This document shows, piece after piece, positions 1 through 7,444 of a stretch of DNA of 17,463 nucleotides. A program made the translations under genes and the position numbers. The notes under the pieces are model-generated. The model worked only from the letters and a program-made list of their open reading frames with translations. It made no database searches and was not told the origin of the DNA. This DNA is from JBARRO01 sp049644265 (GTDB taxonomy: Bacteria; Bacteroidota; Ignavibacteria; UBA10030): positions 1 to 17,463 of the forward strand of contig JBARRO010000255.1 in the NCBI GenBank assembly GCA_049644265.1, read 5' to 3'. How positions within the stretch are numbered: position 1 is the first letter of the stretch; each line of letters opens with the position of its first letter.

Positions 1-1073
1 ACCCTGTGAGCGGTGACCTTGTCGAACTGCTCCGGTATGACGAAAAATTCCTTGGTCTGGGATTCTTCAACCCCCATTCGCTGATCGCATTCCGATTCTT
101 GACAAACAGGGAAGAAGAAATCTCCGCCCAATTTTTTGAACGGCGCTTCCTCGAAGCACTGCAGCTCAGAAAACGTTTCTATCCTCAGGAAGAAACGTTC
201 CGGCTGGTTCACGGAGAAAGCGATTTCCTACCCGGCCTGGTAATCGACAAATACAATGAATACCTCTCCCTGCAAGCGCTTTCATTCGGTATGGACCTGC
301 GCCTGCCGATGATTTGCGACGTCCTGGAAGCGCTCTTCCACCCGAAAGCCATTGTCGAACGAAACGATTCCCCTCTTCGGGCGCTGGAACACCTGCCGGC
401 CCGGAAGAAAGCCCTGCGCGGGACGCCGGAGATCACCATCATCAATGAGAATGGCTGTAAATTCAAAGTCGATGTTCTCAACGGGCAGAAGACGGGGTTC
501 TTTCTGGACCAACGGGAGAACCGGATACGCGTTCAATCGTATGTCGCGGGGAGCGAAGTGCTGGACTGCTTCTGTAACGAAGGAGCGTTTTCCATCCATG
601 CGGCTCTTGCAAAAGCGCAGAGTGTCGTGGGGGTTGACGTTTCTGAATCGGCAATCGCCAACGCCCGCGTGAATGCAACACTCAACGCCACCACCAACCT
701 TACGTTCGAGCCGCTCGATGTCTTCGACGCGCTGAAACAGTTCGACGAAGCGCACAAGCGCTTTGATGTTGTTATCCTCGACCCCCCATCGTTCACCAAG
801 AACAAGAAGACCGTAGCGACCGCTCTCCACGGGTACAAGGAAATTAACACGCTGGCGTTGCGTCTTATCAATCCCGGCGGGTTCCTGGTGTCTGCCTCCT
901 GCTCGCACCATATCACAGAGGAATCGTTCCTATCGATGATCATTGCATGTGCTTCGAAAGCAAAACGGTCGGTTCAAATGGTCGAGTTTGCTGGCGCGGG
1001 CCCTGACCATCCAATTATTCCTGCGATGCCGGAGACACAATACCTTAAATTCGCCATCTTTGCGGTGCGGTAG
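1..1073 (+). CDS. rlmI: RlmI-like class I SAM-dependent rRNA (cytosine-C5) methyltransferase, 5' end missing
   Basis: The reading frame is open to the left edge (first whole codon at base 3) and stops with TAG at 1071-1073. About 355 residues are visible. Compared with E. coli RlmI (about 396 residues), roughly the first 35-40 residues, covering much of the N-terminal PUA domain, lie outside the window, so the GTG at 6 is not taken as the real start. Counting from that GTG, the EEHUD-like middle region is followed by TGFFLDQRENR (163-173), SAM-binding motif I VLDCFCNEGAFS (185-196), the acidic end of the next strand (GVDVS, 209-213), motif IV VILDPPSF (256-263) and a SCS motif near 298-300, where this family keeps a cysteine. 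E. coli RlmI makes m5C1962 in 23S rRNA; the same target here is inferred. The sister enzyme RlmK/RlmL C-domain is less likely given the overall layout. Confidence 0.94.
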   Translation, partial: PVSGDLVELLRYDEKFLGLGFFNPHSLIAFRFLTNREEEISAQFFERRFLEALQLRKRFYPQEETFRLVHGESDFLPGLVIDKYNEYLSLQALSFGMDLRLPMICDVLEALFHPKAIVERNDSPLRALEHLPARKKALRGTPEITIINENGCKFKVDVLNGQKTGFFLDQRENRIRVQSYVAGSEVLDCFCNEGAFSIHAALAKAQSVVGVDVSESAIANARVNATLNATTNLTFEPLDVFDALKQFDEAHKRFDVVILDPPSFTKNKKTVATALHGYKEINTLALRLINPGGFLVSASCSHHITEESFLSMIIACASKAKRSVQMVEFAGAGPDHPIIPAMPETQYLKFAIFAVR

Positions 1074-1078
1074 GGAAG

Positions 1079-1107
1079 TTGCCTTTGTGATGTGGAGGAA
1101 TTATATT
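1079..1107 (+). promoter_or_regulatory. Putative sigma-70-type promoter for the beta-barrel gene
   Basis: TTGCCT at 1079-1084 (4 of 6 consensus) is separated by exactly 17 nt from TATATT at 1102-1107 (5 of 6). It begins a few bases after the methyltransferase stop and lies about 46 nt before the ATG at 1153, giving a predicted 5' UTR of about 40 nt. It was found by eye, so a chance match is possible. Confidence 0.45.
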
Positions 1108-1152
1108 GCAGGCAAGCGTGTTGAGATTTGCTGGAACAGTCGGGAGAACAGA

Positions 1153-1896
1153 ATGAAATTGTGCCGGGTGTTGGGGTTCATGGTTTGTGCATCCATGCTG
1201 GTGCCTTCCGTCGCGCTGAGTCAATTCCGTGCGGGGAGCGACACGTCCATCATTTTTCAGCCTTCCAGCCCCGACCTTATCAAGAAAGTGCCCTATCAGT
1301 CCCAGGTCGATGCCTGGGGACTTGACGTCCTGATCTCCAATAACGGATTTGGCGCAGGGCTGTTCTTCAGACACGAGTACACCGACGAATACTCCCTCGT
1401 GCTCAACCTGGCAATCTCCGACGTCAAGGACGATGCCGAGGTGGAGCGATTCACGATCTACGGTCAGAGCTACGTCCCGGGCAAAAAGAACCGGCTCCTT
1501 CTAGTTCCTCTTACTGTCGGGTTCCAATATCGCCTCTTCAAAGACGACATTGTCGACAATTTCCGCCCGTACATCTCTGCAGGAATCGGTCCCTCGATGG
1601 TGTTCGTGGCGCCGTATGCAACAACGCACGTATACGATCTGGGCGCAGGCGCCACCGGGTACACGGTAGATCAAATTGATTTCTTCAACAGCCTCAAGTA
1701 CGGTCAGGCCCGTTACACATTGGGGGGATACATCGGCGCGGGTGCGTATTTTGGCATCGACAAAGGAAGCCTCTCCGGAATAAGCGTCCGGTACTACATC
1801 GTCCCGTTTCCGAGCGGAATTGAGGTTATGGACGGAGTACCGGTGAAGAATTTCGGCGGTTTCTTCATCACCCTGAACTTCGGCTCCATCTTTTAA
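1153..1896 (+). CDS. Secreted outer-membrane beta-barrel-like protein
   Basis: This 247-residue protein has a clear Sec signal peptide: MKLCR, a hydrophobic stretch, then VPSVALS-Q with probable cleavage near residue 23. The start was chosen at ATG 1153 because the signal peptide begins there and a GGGAG ribosome-binding site lies at 1142-1146. The frame is open further upstream, and in-frame starts such as the ATG at 1090 would bury the signal peptide. The mature part alternates short amphipathic strands rich in Gly, Tyr and Phe (for example VGFQYRLF, PYISAGIGPS, YIGAGAYFG, GISVRYYIV). It ends in strand GGFFITLNFGSIF with a C-terminal phenylalanine, typical of beta-barrels assembled by BamA. 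No catalytic motif is visible. It resembles the small OmpA-like or porin-like barrels of Bacteroidota and Chlorobi; its ligand or role cannot be read from sequence. It has its own promoter and terminator candidates, so it may be a single-gene unit. Confidence 0.8.
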   Translation: MKLCRVLGFMVCASMLVPSVALSQFRAGSDTSIIFQPSSPDLIKKVPYQSQVDAWGLDVLISNNGFGAGLFFRHEYTDEYSLVLNLAISDVKDDAEVERFTIYGQSYVPGKKNRLLLVPLTVGFQYRLFKDDIVDNFRPYISAGIGPSMVFVAPYATTHVYDLGAGATGYTVDQIDFFNSLKYGQARYTLGGYIGAGAYFGIDKGSLSGISVRYYIVPFPSGIEVMDGVPVKNFGGFFITLNFGSIF

Positions 1897-1927
1897 GAAG
1901 CGCCCTCCGGCGGTTCTTCCGTTTTTC
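1897..1927 (+). terminator. Possible intrinsic terminator after the beta-barrel gene
   Basis: Directly after the TAA, GAAGCGCC (1897-1904) can pair with GGCG (1909-1912) and, after a 3-nt bulge, CTTC (1916-1919). The loop is CTCC, and a T-rich stretch (GTTTTTCC) starts at 1921. The stem is short and bulged, so this is only a moderate candidate. Confidence 0.45.
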
Positions 1928-1992
1928 CTTCCCCATTGTGTAGCGTTTTGCCCTCCCCAATCATCTAATTTTTCGAACAACTCCAACAACGC

Positions 1993-2526
1993 GTGCAGAA
2001 CGAGTCGGCTACGCTGCAGGAAATCAGATCCGGTGACGTTGAAGCCTTTCGAAGGCTGTACGACGCGCATGTCACTCCCCTCTATCGCTTTCTAAAACAA
2101 TTTGCGAGGGATGACAATCAGATCCATGAATGGACCCAACGTGCGTTTATCAGGGCGTACGAGAACATCGGGACGTTTGAGGGCCGGTCCAGGTTTTCAA
2201 CCTGGCTCTTTCAGATTGCGATCAACGAAGTGCACATGGACCGGCGTCGCGCTTCCGTCATTCCGTTCGTGTCTGAAAGCGAGAATGGACATTCAGGTGT
2301 GGAGGATCCGCGGGAGAAATTTGAATGGGAAGCGACCATGAAGACCTGGCTTCATCAGCTCGGCGAGACACGCCGCATGGTGTTCATTCTTTATGAAGTG
2401 GAAGGCTATTCGCACGCCGAAATCGGCGGGATGCTGGGTATCAACGAAAGCACCTCGAGGACAATTCTGAGCCGGGCCAAGGATGAGCTTCGGGCCCTTT
2501 GGAAGGAGGAACACAAACAACGATGA
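1993..2526 (+). CDS. ECF-family RNA polymerase sigma factor
   Basis: This 177-residue protein has sigma-70 region 2 at about residues 20-86 (FRRLYDAHVTPLYRF, TQRAFIRAYENIG, FSTWLFQIAINEVHMDRRR). Region 4 lies at about 118-170, with a helix-turn-helix in the segment GYSHAEIGGMLGINESTSRTI. Regions 1 and 3 are absent, which defines the extracytoplasmic-function group. It directs RNA polymerase to a specific promoter set, usually under control of a co-encoded membrane anti-sigma factor. GTG 1993 is the only usual start codon after the in-frame TAA at 1966-1968, so the start is well constrained although no Shine-Dalgarno sequence precedes it. Its TGA overlaps the next gene's ATG (ATGA, 2523-2526), so translation is probably coupled. 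The regulon cannot be read from this window; by analogy it likely includes its own operon. Confidence 0.92.
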   Translation: MQNESATLQEIRSGDVEAFRRLYDAHVTPLYRFLKQFARDDNQIHEWTQRAFIRAYENIGTFEGRSRFSTWLFQIAINEVHMDRRRASVIPFVSESENGHSGVEDPREKFEWEATMKTWLHQLGETRRMVFILYEVEGYSHAEIGGMLGINESTSRTILSRAKDELRALWKEEHKQR

Positions 2527-3020
2527 TCGACCCCGGAACTTTCTACAATCAGAATGATCTTCCCGACCGGAAGACGAAAGACCTTCTTTGGAAGTCGATT
2601 CACAGAGGAATTGGGAACCGGTGGTTTCATGCACTTGAACGCAGGAGTTTTCTCCTTGGCATGGCAGCTTCTCTGGTCCTGATGTTTGCGGCCGTCGGCA
2701 CCTACATGAGCGTCAAGGATGCTGTCGAGTATGCACAGCCCAACATTGTGAAACTCGACCGGGCGTACCAGGCAGCCATTCGTGAATTCGAGAACCTCAC
2801 TGCCACAGAGGGAATGCACAAAGTCTCTGCACAGGCGACCAGCTCGCTTGAATCAAGGAAGGAGCAGCTCCGGCTTTTGGAGCAGGCAATTGAGGAACTT
2901 CGCCAGGAAACAAAAGGAAACGACCTCTCGGAACTCAAGCGGGCAAAATTGCGGGAGTTGTACGGCAAAAAACTTAGAATCCTCCAGGAAATGGTGGAAC
3001 AAGGAGAAATCAACTTATGA
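2523..3020 (+). CDS. Single-pass membrane coiled-coil protein, probable anti-sigma factor
   Basis: I recognise no named family. The 165-residue product has an N-terminal cytosolic segment of about 41 residues, one membrane helix (about 42-62, FLLGMAASLVLMFAAVGTYM) preceded by Arg/Lys, and a periplasmic domain of about 100 residues. That domain is strongly helical and charged (about 80-160), with heptad-like Leu spacing in LRLLEQAIEEL and LKRAKLRELYGKKLRILQEMV. Its position directly after an ECF sigma gene, with ATGA overlaps on both sides, is that of an anti-sigma factor. It contains no cysteine, so it lacks the HxxxCxxC zinc motif of the common zf-HC2/ZAS anti-sigma domain. The ATG at 2523 is preferred over a TTG 24 nt upstream because of the overlap pattern; GGAAGGAGGA at 2501-2510 is the likely ribosome-binding site. 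The anti-sigma role is inferred from context, and a periplasmic sensor subunit is the alternative. Confidence 0.6.
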   Translation: MIDPGTFYNQNDLPDRKTKDLLWKSIHRGIGNRWFHALERRSFLLGMAASLVLMFAAVGTYMSVKDAVEYAQPNIVKLDRAYQAAIREFENLTATEGMHKVSAQATSSLESRKEQLRLLEQAIEELRQETKGNDLSELKRAKLRELYGKKLRILQEMVEQGEINL

Positions 3021-4426
3021 ATCGAATATCCTGCACACTTCTCGCGATCCTTCTTCCCACGGTATTGCTCCTCGGAGAGAAGAAGAAGGAGTTTGACCGA
3101 ACGATACCCACGAAGCCCACGGACCGAATTGAACTAAGGGGATTTTCCAGTTCGAAGATTGACTTCAAGTCGTGGGACAAGAATGAGATCCGCATCAACA
3201 TTCGGGTTTCTGTCGAGTCTTCGAACGAATCGTATATGGAAGAATACATCCGTAACGTCGACCTGATGAGCACTGACCGCGAAGGCGTCGTTGTCGTCAC
3301 CTTCAAGCAGCCTGACATGTCCGGCCGGACCGGATTCTCGTGGTCCAACCTCTTCAAACTGAAGTTCTCTTCGTGGAACAGTGTCGATGTGGCCGGAGAA
3401 ATCTATCTTCCGCGGTCGAATCCCCTCTTTCTGGAGGTCCGGTACAGTTCCATCTCACTTGAGGAAATGCATGGAGAGCTTTCCCTGGACGGGAAGAGTA
3501 GTACGATCAGCCTCAAGAATTGCGGTGCTCTTCGCTCCATCGACAATGATTACGGCACCACGACGGTTGAGCAAAGTGGGGGAAACCTCCAGCTGAAAAG
3601 CACAAGCTCAAGAATCACCATCGACACGTTCGACGGATCGGTGGACCTCGATGCCGACTACTCGACGGTGCAACTGCGCGACATCAAGAAGGGTGCAACG
3701 ATCAAGTCGAAGAGTAGTTCCAACATCACGGTGGAAGGTGTCGCGGAAGATCTCACGCTTCATTCCGATTATTCGACCCTTCGAATCAGCGATGTCAAGG
3801 GATTTGTCACTCTTGACGACAAAAGTGGAAATATCAAGGTGAACAGAGTCGGGGGGATTCGAGTGCAGGCGCCGTACACGCATATTGATATTTCAGATGT
3901 GACTGGGAAGTCAAACAAACCGATACAGATTGAAAGCTCGTCTGGAAGAGTGAGCCTCGAAAACATCACGGGTGACATTTCCATCGAAAGCCCATACTCT
4001 CCCATTGAGTTGACGAACATTCGTGGAAATGTTGAAATTACTGCAAAAAGCGGGAGCATTCGCTTCGACGATGTCATCGGAGATGTGAAAGCCACAACGG
4101 AGTACACGTCGTTCAGTTTTCGCGACGTCACTGCAAACTCCATCGTCATCACGGACAAGAGCAGCTCGGTCGATCTCAGCCTGAAGAATATTCCATCAAC
4201 GATCGACATCAGGAATGAATACGGAAATGTCAAATTGCGGCTCCCGAAGGACTACTCCGCGGACGCAAACCTGAAGGTCTCTTATGGGACGATCAAATGC
4301 AATAAACCCCTGGGCGTTGAAGAAGTCGGGGGCGGGGCGTACTTTGTCGGCAGGATTGGCGGGGGAACAAAGAACTCATTGAAGGTGCAGACCAGTTCGG
4401 GAGACATCAATCTGAGGCTTGACTGA
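3017..4426 (+). CDS. Secreted DUF4097-like beta-repeat protein
   Basis: This 469-residue protein has an N-terminal hydrophobic signal (residues 5-19; cleavage or anchoring uncertain). A degenerate repeat runs from about residue 140 to 410. Two kinds of about 18-residue rungs alternate. One carries an aromatic turn (RYSSI 142, DYGTT 178, DYSTV 214, DYSTL 251, PYTHI 286, PYSPI 326, EYTSF 362, EYGNV 401). The other carries a serine-rich turn (KSSTI, TSSRI, SSSNI, KSGNI, SSGRV, KSGSI, SSSVD). The super-repeat is about 36 residues, as expected for a stacked beta-solenoid of the DUF4097/DUF2807 adhesin-like type. No catalytic motif is seen. The ATG overlaps the preceding TGA (3017-3020), so it is the third gene of the sigma-factor operon and plausibly an envelope effector or the structure monitored by the membrane protein. 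TGA is at 4424-4426. Confidence 0.83.
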   Translation: MNRISCTLLAILLPTVLLLGEKKKEFDRTIPTKPTDRIELRGFSSSKIDFKSWDKNEIRINIRVSVESSNESYMEEYIRNVDLMSTDREGVVVVTFKQPDMSGRTGFSWSNLFKLKFSSWNSVDVAGEIYLPRSNPLFLEVRYSSISLEEMHGELSLDGKSSTISLKNCGALRSIDNDYGTTTVEQSGGNLQLKSTSSRITIDTFDGSVDLDADYSTVQLRDIKKGATIKSKSSSNITVEGVAEDLTLHSDYSTLRISDVKGFVTLDDKSGNIKVNRVGGIRVQAPYTHIDISDVTGKSNKPIQIESSSGRVSLENITGDISIESPYSPIELTNIRGNVEITAKSGSIRFDDVIGDVKATTEYTSFSFRDVTANSIVITDKSSSVDLSLKNIPSTIDIRNEYGNVKLRLPKDYSADANLKVSYGTIKCNKPLGVEEVGGGAYFVGRIGGGTKNSLKVQTSSGDINLRLD

Positions 4427-4457
4427 CATGGAAGGCAAACATCCGGTTGCCGCCGGA

Positions 4458-7307
4458 CTACAGGAGTCGGGCCAGGTACTTGGCGGTATGGGATTGTTTT
4501 GATTGCACCAGCTCTTCCGGAGTGCCGGCTGCTACGATCCTCCCTCCCTCATCCCCTGCTTCAGGGCCGAGGTCGATGACAAAATCGGCACACTTCACGA
4601 CGTCCATGTTGTGTTCGATCACCACAAGCGAATGGCCTGCTTTGACCAGCGCGTCAAAGCAGCGAAGAAGCTTCGCAATGTCGTCGAAGTGAAGGCCCGT
4701 CGTCGGTTCGTCGAATATGAACAGCGCCTTTCCCTCCGCTTCCGAAGCCACCAGGTGATTCGCGAGCTTCATCCGCTGCGCCTCCCCTCCTGAAAGCGTC
4801 GTCGCGGGCTGTCCCAATCTCACATACCCCAAACCGACCTCGTCCAGTACTTTCAGACGACGGGCCACCCGTTTCCCGTCTGCTGACGCGGAGAAGAATT
4901 CAAGGGCCTCGGTGACCGTCATTGCGAGCAGGTCGTCGACATTTTTGCCGCGGTAATGAATGTCAAGCACTTCCTTCTTGAATCGTTTTCCTTTACATGA
5001 CTCGCAGGTCAAGTACAGATCTGCAAGAAATTGCATCTCGATTTTCTGTACACCATCGCCTTCGCATGTCTCGCACCGGCCGCCGGGAACGTTGAATGAA
5101 AAATGTCCGGGCTTGAATCCCCGTATCTTAGAACCCTGTGTTGCTGCAAGGAGGTCGCGAATCAGATCGAAGGCCTTGATGTAGGTTACGGGATTCGACC
5201 GCGGACTTCTCCCGATCGGCGATTGGTCGACCAGTTCCACCCGGTCGATGAAGTCTGTTCCTTCGATGGAGTGGTGCTTCCCGACAGTCCCTTCAAATGT
5301 CCCCTTCTGTTTCTGAATACCCGCGTAGAGGATATCATGCACGAGCGTACTCTTCCCCGACCCGCTCACGCCTGTGATGCAGACAAAGAGGTGGAGAGGA
5401 ATCCGAACGTCGATGTTCTTCAAGTTGTTTCCGGAGGCCCCTTTAATGAAGATGGACCGTTCGGACTCCTTCCTTCTTCTTTCGGGAATCGGAATCGTTT
5501 GAGAGCCGTTCATGTACTGGGCAGTGAGGGAATTGTGATCCTGCAAGAGATCCGCCACGGTGCCGTTGAAGACGACTTCGCCTCCGTGCTCACCGGCTTT
5601 CGGTCCCATGTCGACGACTCTATCGGCGCTTGCGATCATCTCTTCGTCATGTTCCACCACAACGACGGTGTTCCCGACGTCCCGCAGAGATTTGAGAATC
5701 GAGATGAGCCGATGGTTGTCCCGTGGATGCAAACCGATGCTGGGCTCGTCGAGCACGTAGAGAGAACCCATGAGCGAAGAACCGAGTGAGGTAGCAAGAT
5801 TGATTCGCTGGGATTCGCCTCCCGAAAGCGTCATCGACAAACGGTCCAGTGTGATGTAGCCGATACCAACCTCGTTGAGGAATTTCAGACGTTTCCTGAG
5901 TTCGTCGAGGATCCTGCGGGCAACTTCGACCTCGAACTTCGGTAATTTGAGTTTCGTAAAGAACTCGTCAGCCTGGGCGATGGTCATGCGCACGATATCG
6001 TGGATCGTTTTGTCGGCCACCCGGATGTTCAATGCATCCTTGCGCAGCCGCGACCCGTTACATTCGTCGCAGGTTGTGTATCCACGAAATCGGCTGAGGA
6101 ATACGCGATAATGGATTTTGTACGACTTGCGCTCAATGAACTTGAAGAAGCGATTCATGCCATCGAATCCGTCGTGGCCATCCATGATAACGCGGAGTTG
6201 CTCTTCTGTAAGAGACCGGAAAGGAACGTCCATAGGGACACCGGCGGACTTCGCCACACGGAGGAGGTCCGCGAGATTCTCCCGCCACCGGGGGAACGTC
6301 CAGGGAAGAATCGCTCCCTGCCGCAGCGTTTTATTCGGGTCGGGCACCACGAGATTCATATCGATCCCAACGGACCTGCCAAATCCCTGGCACTTGGGAC
6401 AGGCGCCGACGGGGTTGTTGAATGAAAAAAGGCGCGGCTCGGGATCTTCGTACCGAATCCCATCGTCTGGGCACTCGTAGTGCTGTGTCAGTTTCAATTC
6501 TTTTTTCGAGTCGAGGATACAGACTCCGGCGTAACCGCTTCCTTCGGAGAACGCGGTTTCCAGTGAGTCCGCCAGCCGTGTTTCGCTCTCCTTCTCACCT
6601 TTTTTCAGAACCAGGCGATCGACGAGAACAGACACCCCCTTTTTTGATTTTCCCTTGAATTCGGCAGCGGTCAGGTCGAGCAACTCTCCATGAACGACGA
6701 GTCGGAAGAATCCGCGTTTTTTCAAGGCCTCGAGCTCCTCCTTGAGGGACCTTCCGGGATGGTCGTGCATGGGGAACATGACATAGAACTTTGTCCCATC
6801 TCCCTCTTCCTTGAGTCTCTCGACGGCGCTGGTGACGCTATCCCGCCGGATGAGCTTGCCGCAGACCCGGCAATACGTTTTGCCAATGCGGCCGAACAGC
6901 AGTCTCAGGTAGTCATAAATCTCGGTCGTAGTAGCCACCGTCGAGCGCGGATTCCGGGACGTGGTTTTCTGTTCGATGGCGATGGCAGGACTGATTCCCT
7001 GGATCAGGTCCACATCGGGTTTTTCCATGCGTTCGAGGAACTGGCGCGCATACGAGGAGAGGCTCTCGACGTATCGTCGCTGTCCTTCGGCGTAGAGGGT
7101 GTCAAAGGCGAGGCTCGATTTGCCCGACCCGCTGACTCCCGTAAGAACGATGAGTTTGTTCCGTGGCAGGGTGAGGCTGATGTTCTTGAGGTTGTGGACG
7201 CGGGCACCGCGGATGATAATGTCCGTGGGTTTTCGCGACGACGGAGTGCCGTTCCCGGGGAGAGGTTTCGCCAGCGCTTTGTTTCGTTTTCGTTCGGCTG
7301 TCGTCAT
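4458..7307 (-). CDS. uvrA: Excinuclease ABC subunit A (UvrA)
   Basis: This is a full-length 949-residue damage-recognition ATPase of nucleotide excision repair, which loads UvrB at bulky DNA lesions. It has two ABC modules. The first has Walker A GVSGSGKS at 57-64, signature LSGGESQR at 494-501 and VLDEPSIGLH from 518. The second has Walker A GVSGSGKST at 646-654, signature LSGGEAQR at 838-845 and FDEPTTGLH from 865. The C-terminal zinc module is intact (C745, C748, C768, C771). The first zinc module is degenerate: CPDD at 279-282 replaces the usual CPxC, while C303 and C306 remain. The N terminus carries about 25 extra residues rich in Lys, Arg and Pro before the conserved IIRGARVHNLKN. ATG at 7305-7307 has only a weak purine-rich leader. 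The gene follows the EF-G-like gene across a hairpin terminator and converges with the DUF4097 gene 31 nt from its end. Confidence 0.98.
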   Translation of the reverse strand: MTTAERKRNKALAKPLPGNGTPSSRKPTDIIIRGARVHNLKNISLTLPRNKLIVLTGVSGSGKSSLAFDTLYAEGQRRYVESLSSYARQFLERMEKPDVDLIQGISPAIAIEQKTTSRNPRSTVATTTEIYDYLRLLFGRIGKTYCRVCGKLIRRDSVTSAVERLKEEGDGTKFYVMFPMHDHPGRSLKEELEALKKRGFFRLVVHGELLDLTAAEFKGKSKKGVSVLVDRLVLKKGEKESETRLADSLETAFSEGSGYAGVCILDSKKELKLTQHYECPDDGIRYEDPEPRLFSFNNPVGACPKCQGFGRSVGIDMNLVVPDPNKTLRQGAILPWTFPRWRENLADLLRVAKSAGVPMDVPFRSLTEEQLRVIMDGHDGFDGMNRFFKFIERKSYKIHYRVFLSRFRGYTTCDECNGSRLRKDALNIRVADKTIHDIVRMTIAQADEFFTKLKLPKFEVEVARRILDELRKRLKFLNEVGIGYITLDRLSMTLSGGESQRINLATSLGSSLMGSLYVLDEPSIGLHPRDNHRLISILKSLRDVGNTVVVVEHDEEMIASADRVVDMGPKAGEHGGEVVFNGTVADLLQDHNSLTAQYMNGSQTIPIPERRRKESERSIFIKGASGNNLKNIDVRIPLHLFVCITGVSGSGKSTLVHDILYAGIQKQKGTFEGTVGKHHSIEGTDFIDRVELVDQSPIGRSPRSNPVTYIKAFDLIRDLLAATQGSKIRGFKPGHFSFNVPGGRCETCEGDGVQKIEMQFLADLYLTCESCKGKRFKKEVLDIHYRGKNVDDLLAMTVTEALEFFSASADGKRVARRLKVLDEVGLGYVRLGQPATTLSGGEAQRMKLANHLVASEAEGKALFIFDEPTTGLHFDDIAKLLRCFDALVKAGHSLVVIEHNMDVVKCADFVIDLGPEAGDEGGRIVAAGTPEELVQSKQSHTAKYLARLL

Positions 7308-7370
7308 CGATGCGTTACTTTCTTGTCGTCTTCAATGTAAGAAAAAGATCGATACTCTGCGGCTGTCAGA

Positions 7371-7409
7371 AAATGGAAATGCCCCGCTGAGGATTCTCAG
7401 CAGGGCATT
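7371..7409 (-). terminator. Hairpin terminator after the EF-G-like gene
   Basis: A 14-bp stem (7378-7391 with 7396-7409, loop GATT) starts 36 nt past the TAG of the EF-G-like gene. The one non-Watson-Crick position is C·A on the plus strand but becomes a G·U pair in minus-strand RNA, which supports function in that direction. In minus-strand sense the stem is followed by TCCATTTTC, a moderate U-tract. Confidence 0.75.
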
Positions 7410-7444
7410 CGTTGCCTGCTTGTCCTGAAGCGCTGCCCCTGAAT

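Noticed and set aside
282..911. 209-codon minus-strand frame opposite the methyltransferase
   Set aside because: It is a shadow frame: no domain, no ribosome-binding site, and the opposite strand has all the SAM motifs.
943..1152. 70-residue N-terminal extension of the beta-barrel protein
   Set aside because: It overlaps the methyltransferase gene and would place the signal peptide internally; the ATG at 1153 has a ribosome-binding site.
1936..1969. TTGTGT / TCTAAT as a promoter for the sigma factor gene
   Set aside because: The spacer is 22 nt, too long for a sigma-70 promoter; no convincing ECF-type -35 is seen either.
4442..4457. TCCGG/CCGGA hairpin between the converging DUF4097 and uvrA genes, as a two-way terminator
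   Set aside because: Only 5 bp with no T-run on either side; too weak to call.
5103..5789. 228-codon plus-strand frame inside uvrA
   Set aside because: It is antisense to conserved UvrA sequence, with no recognisable product.
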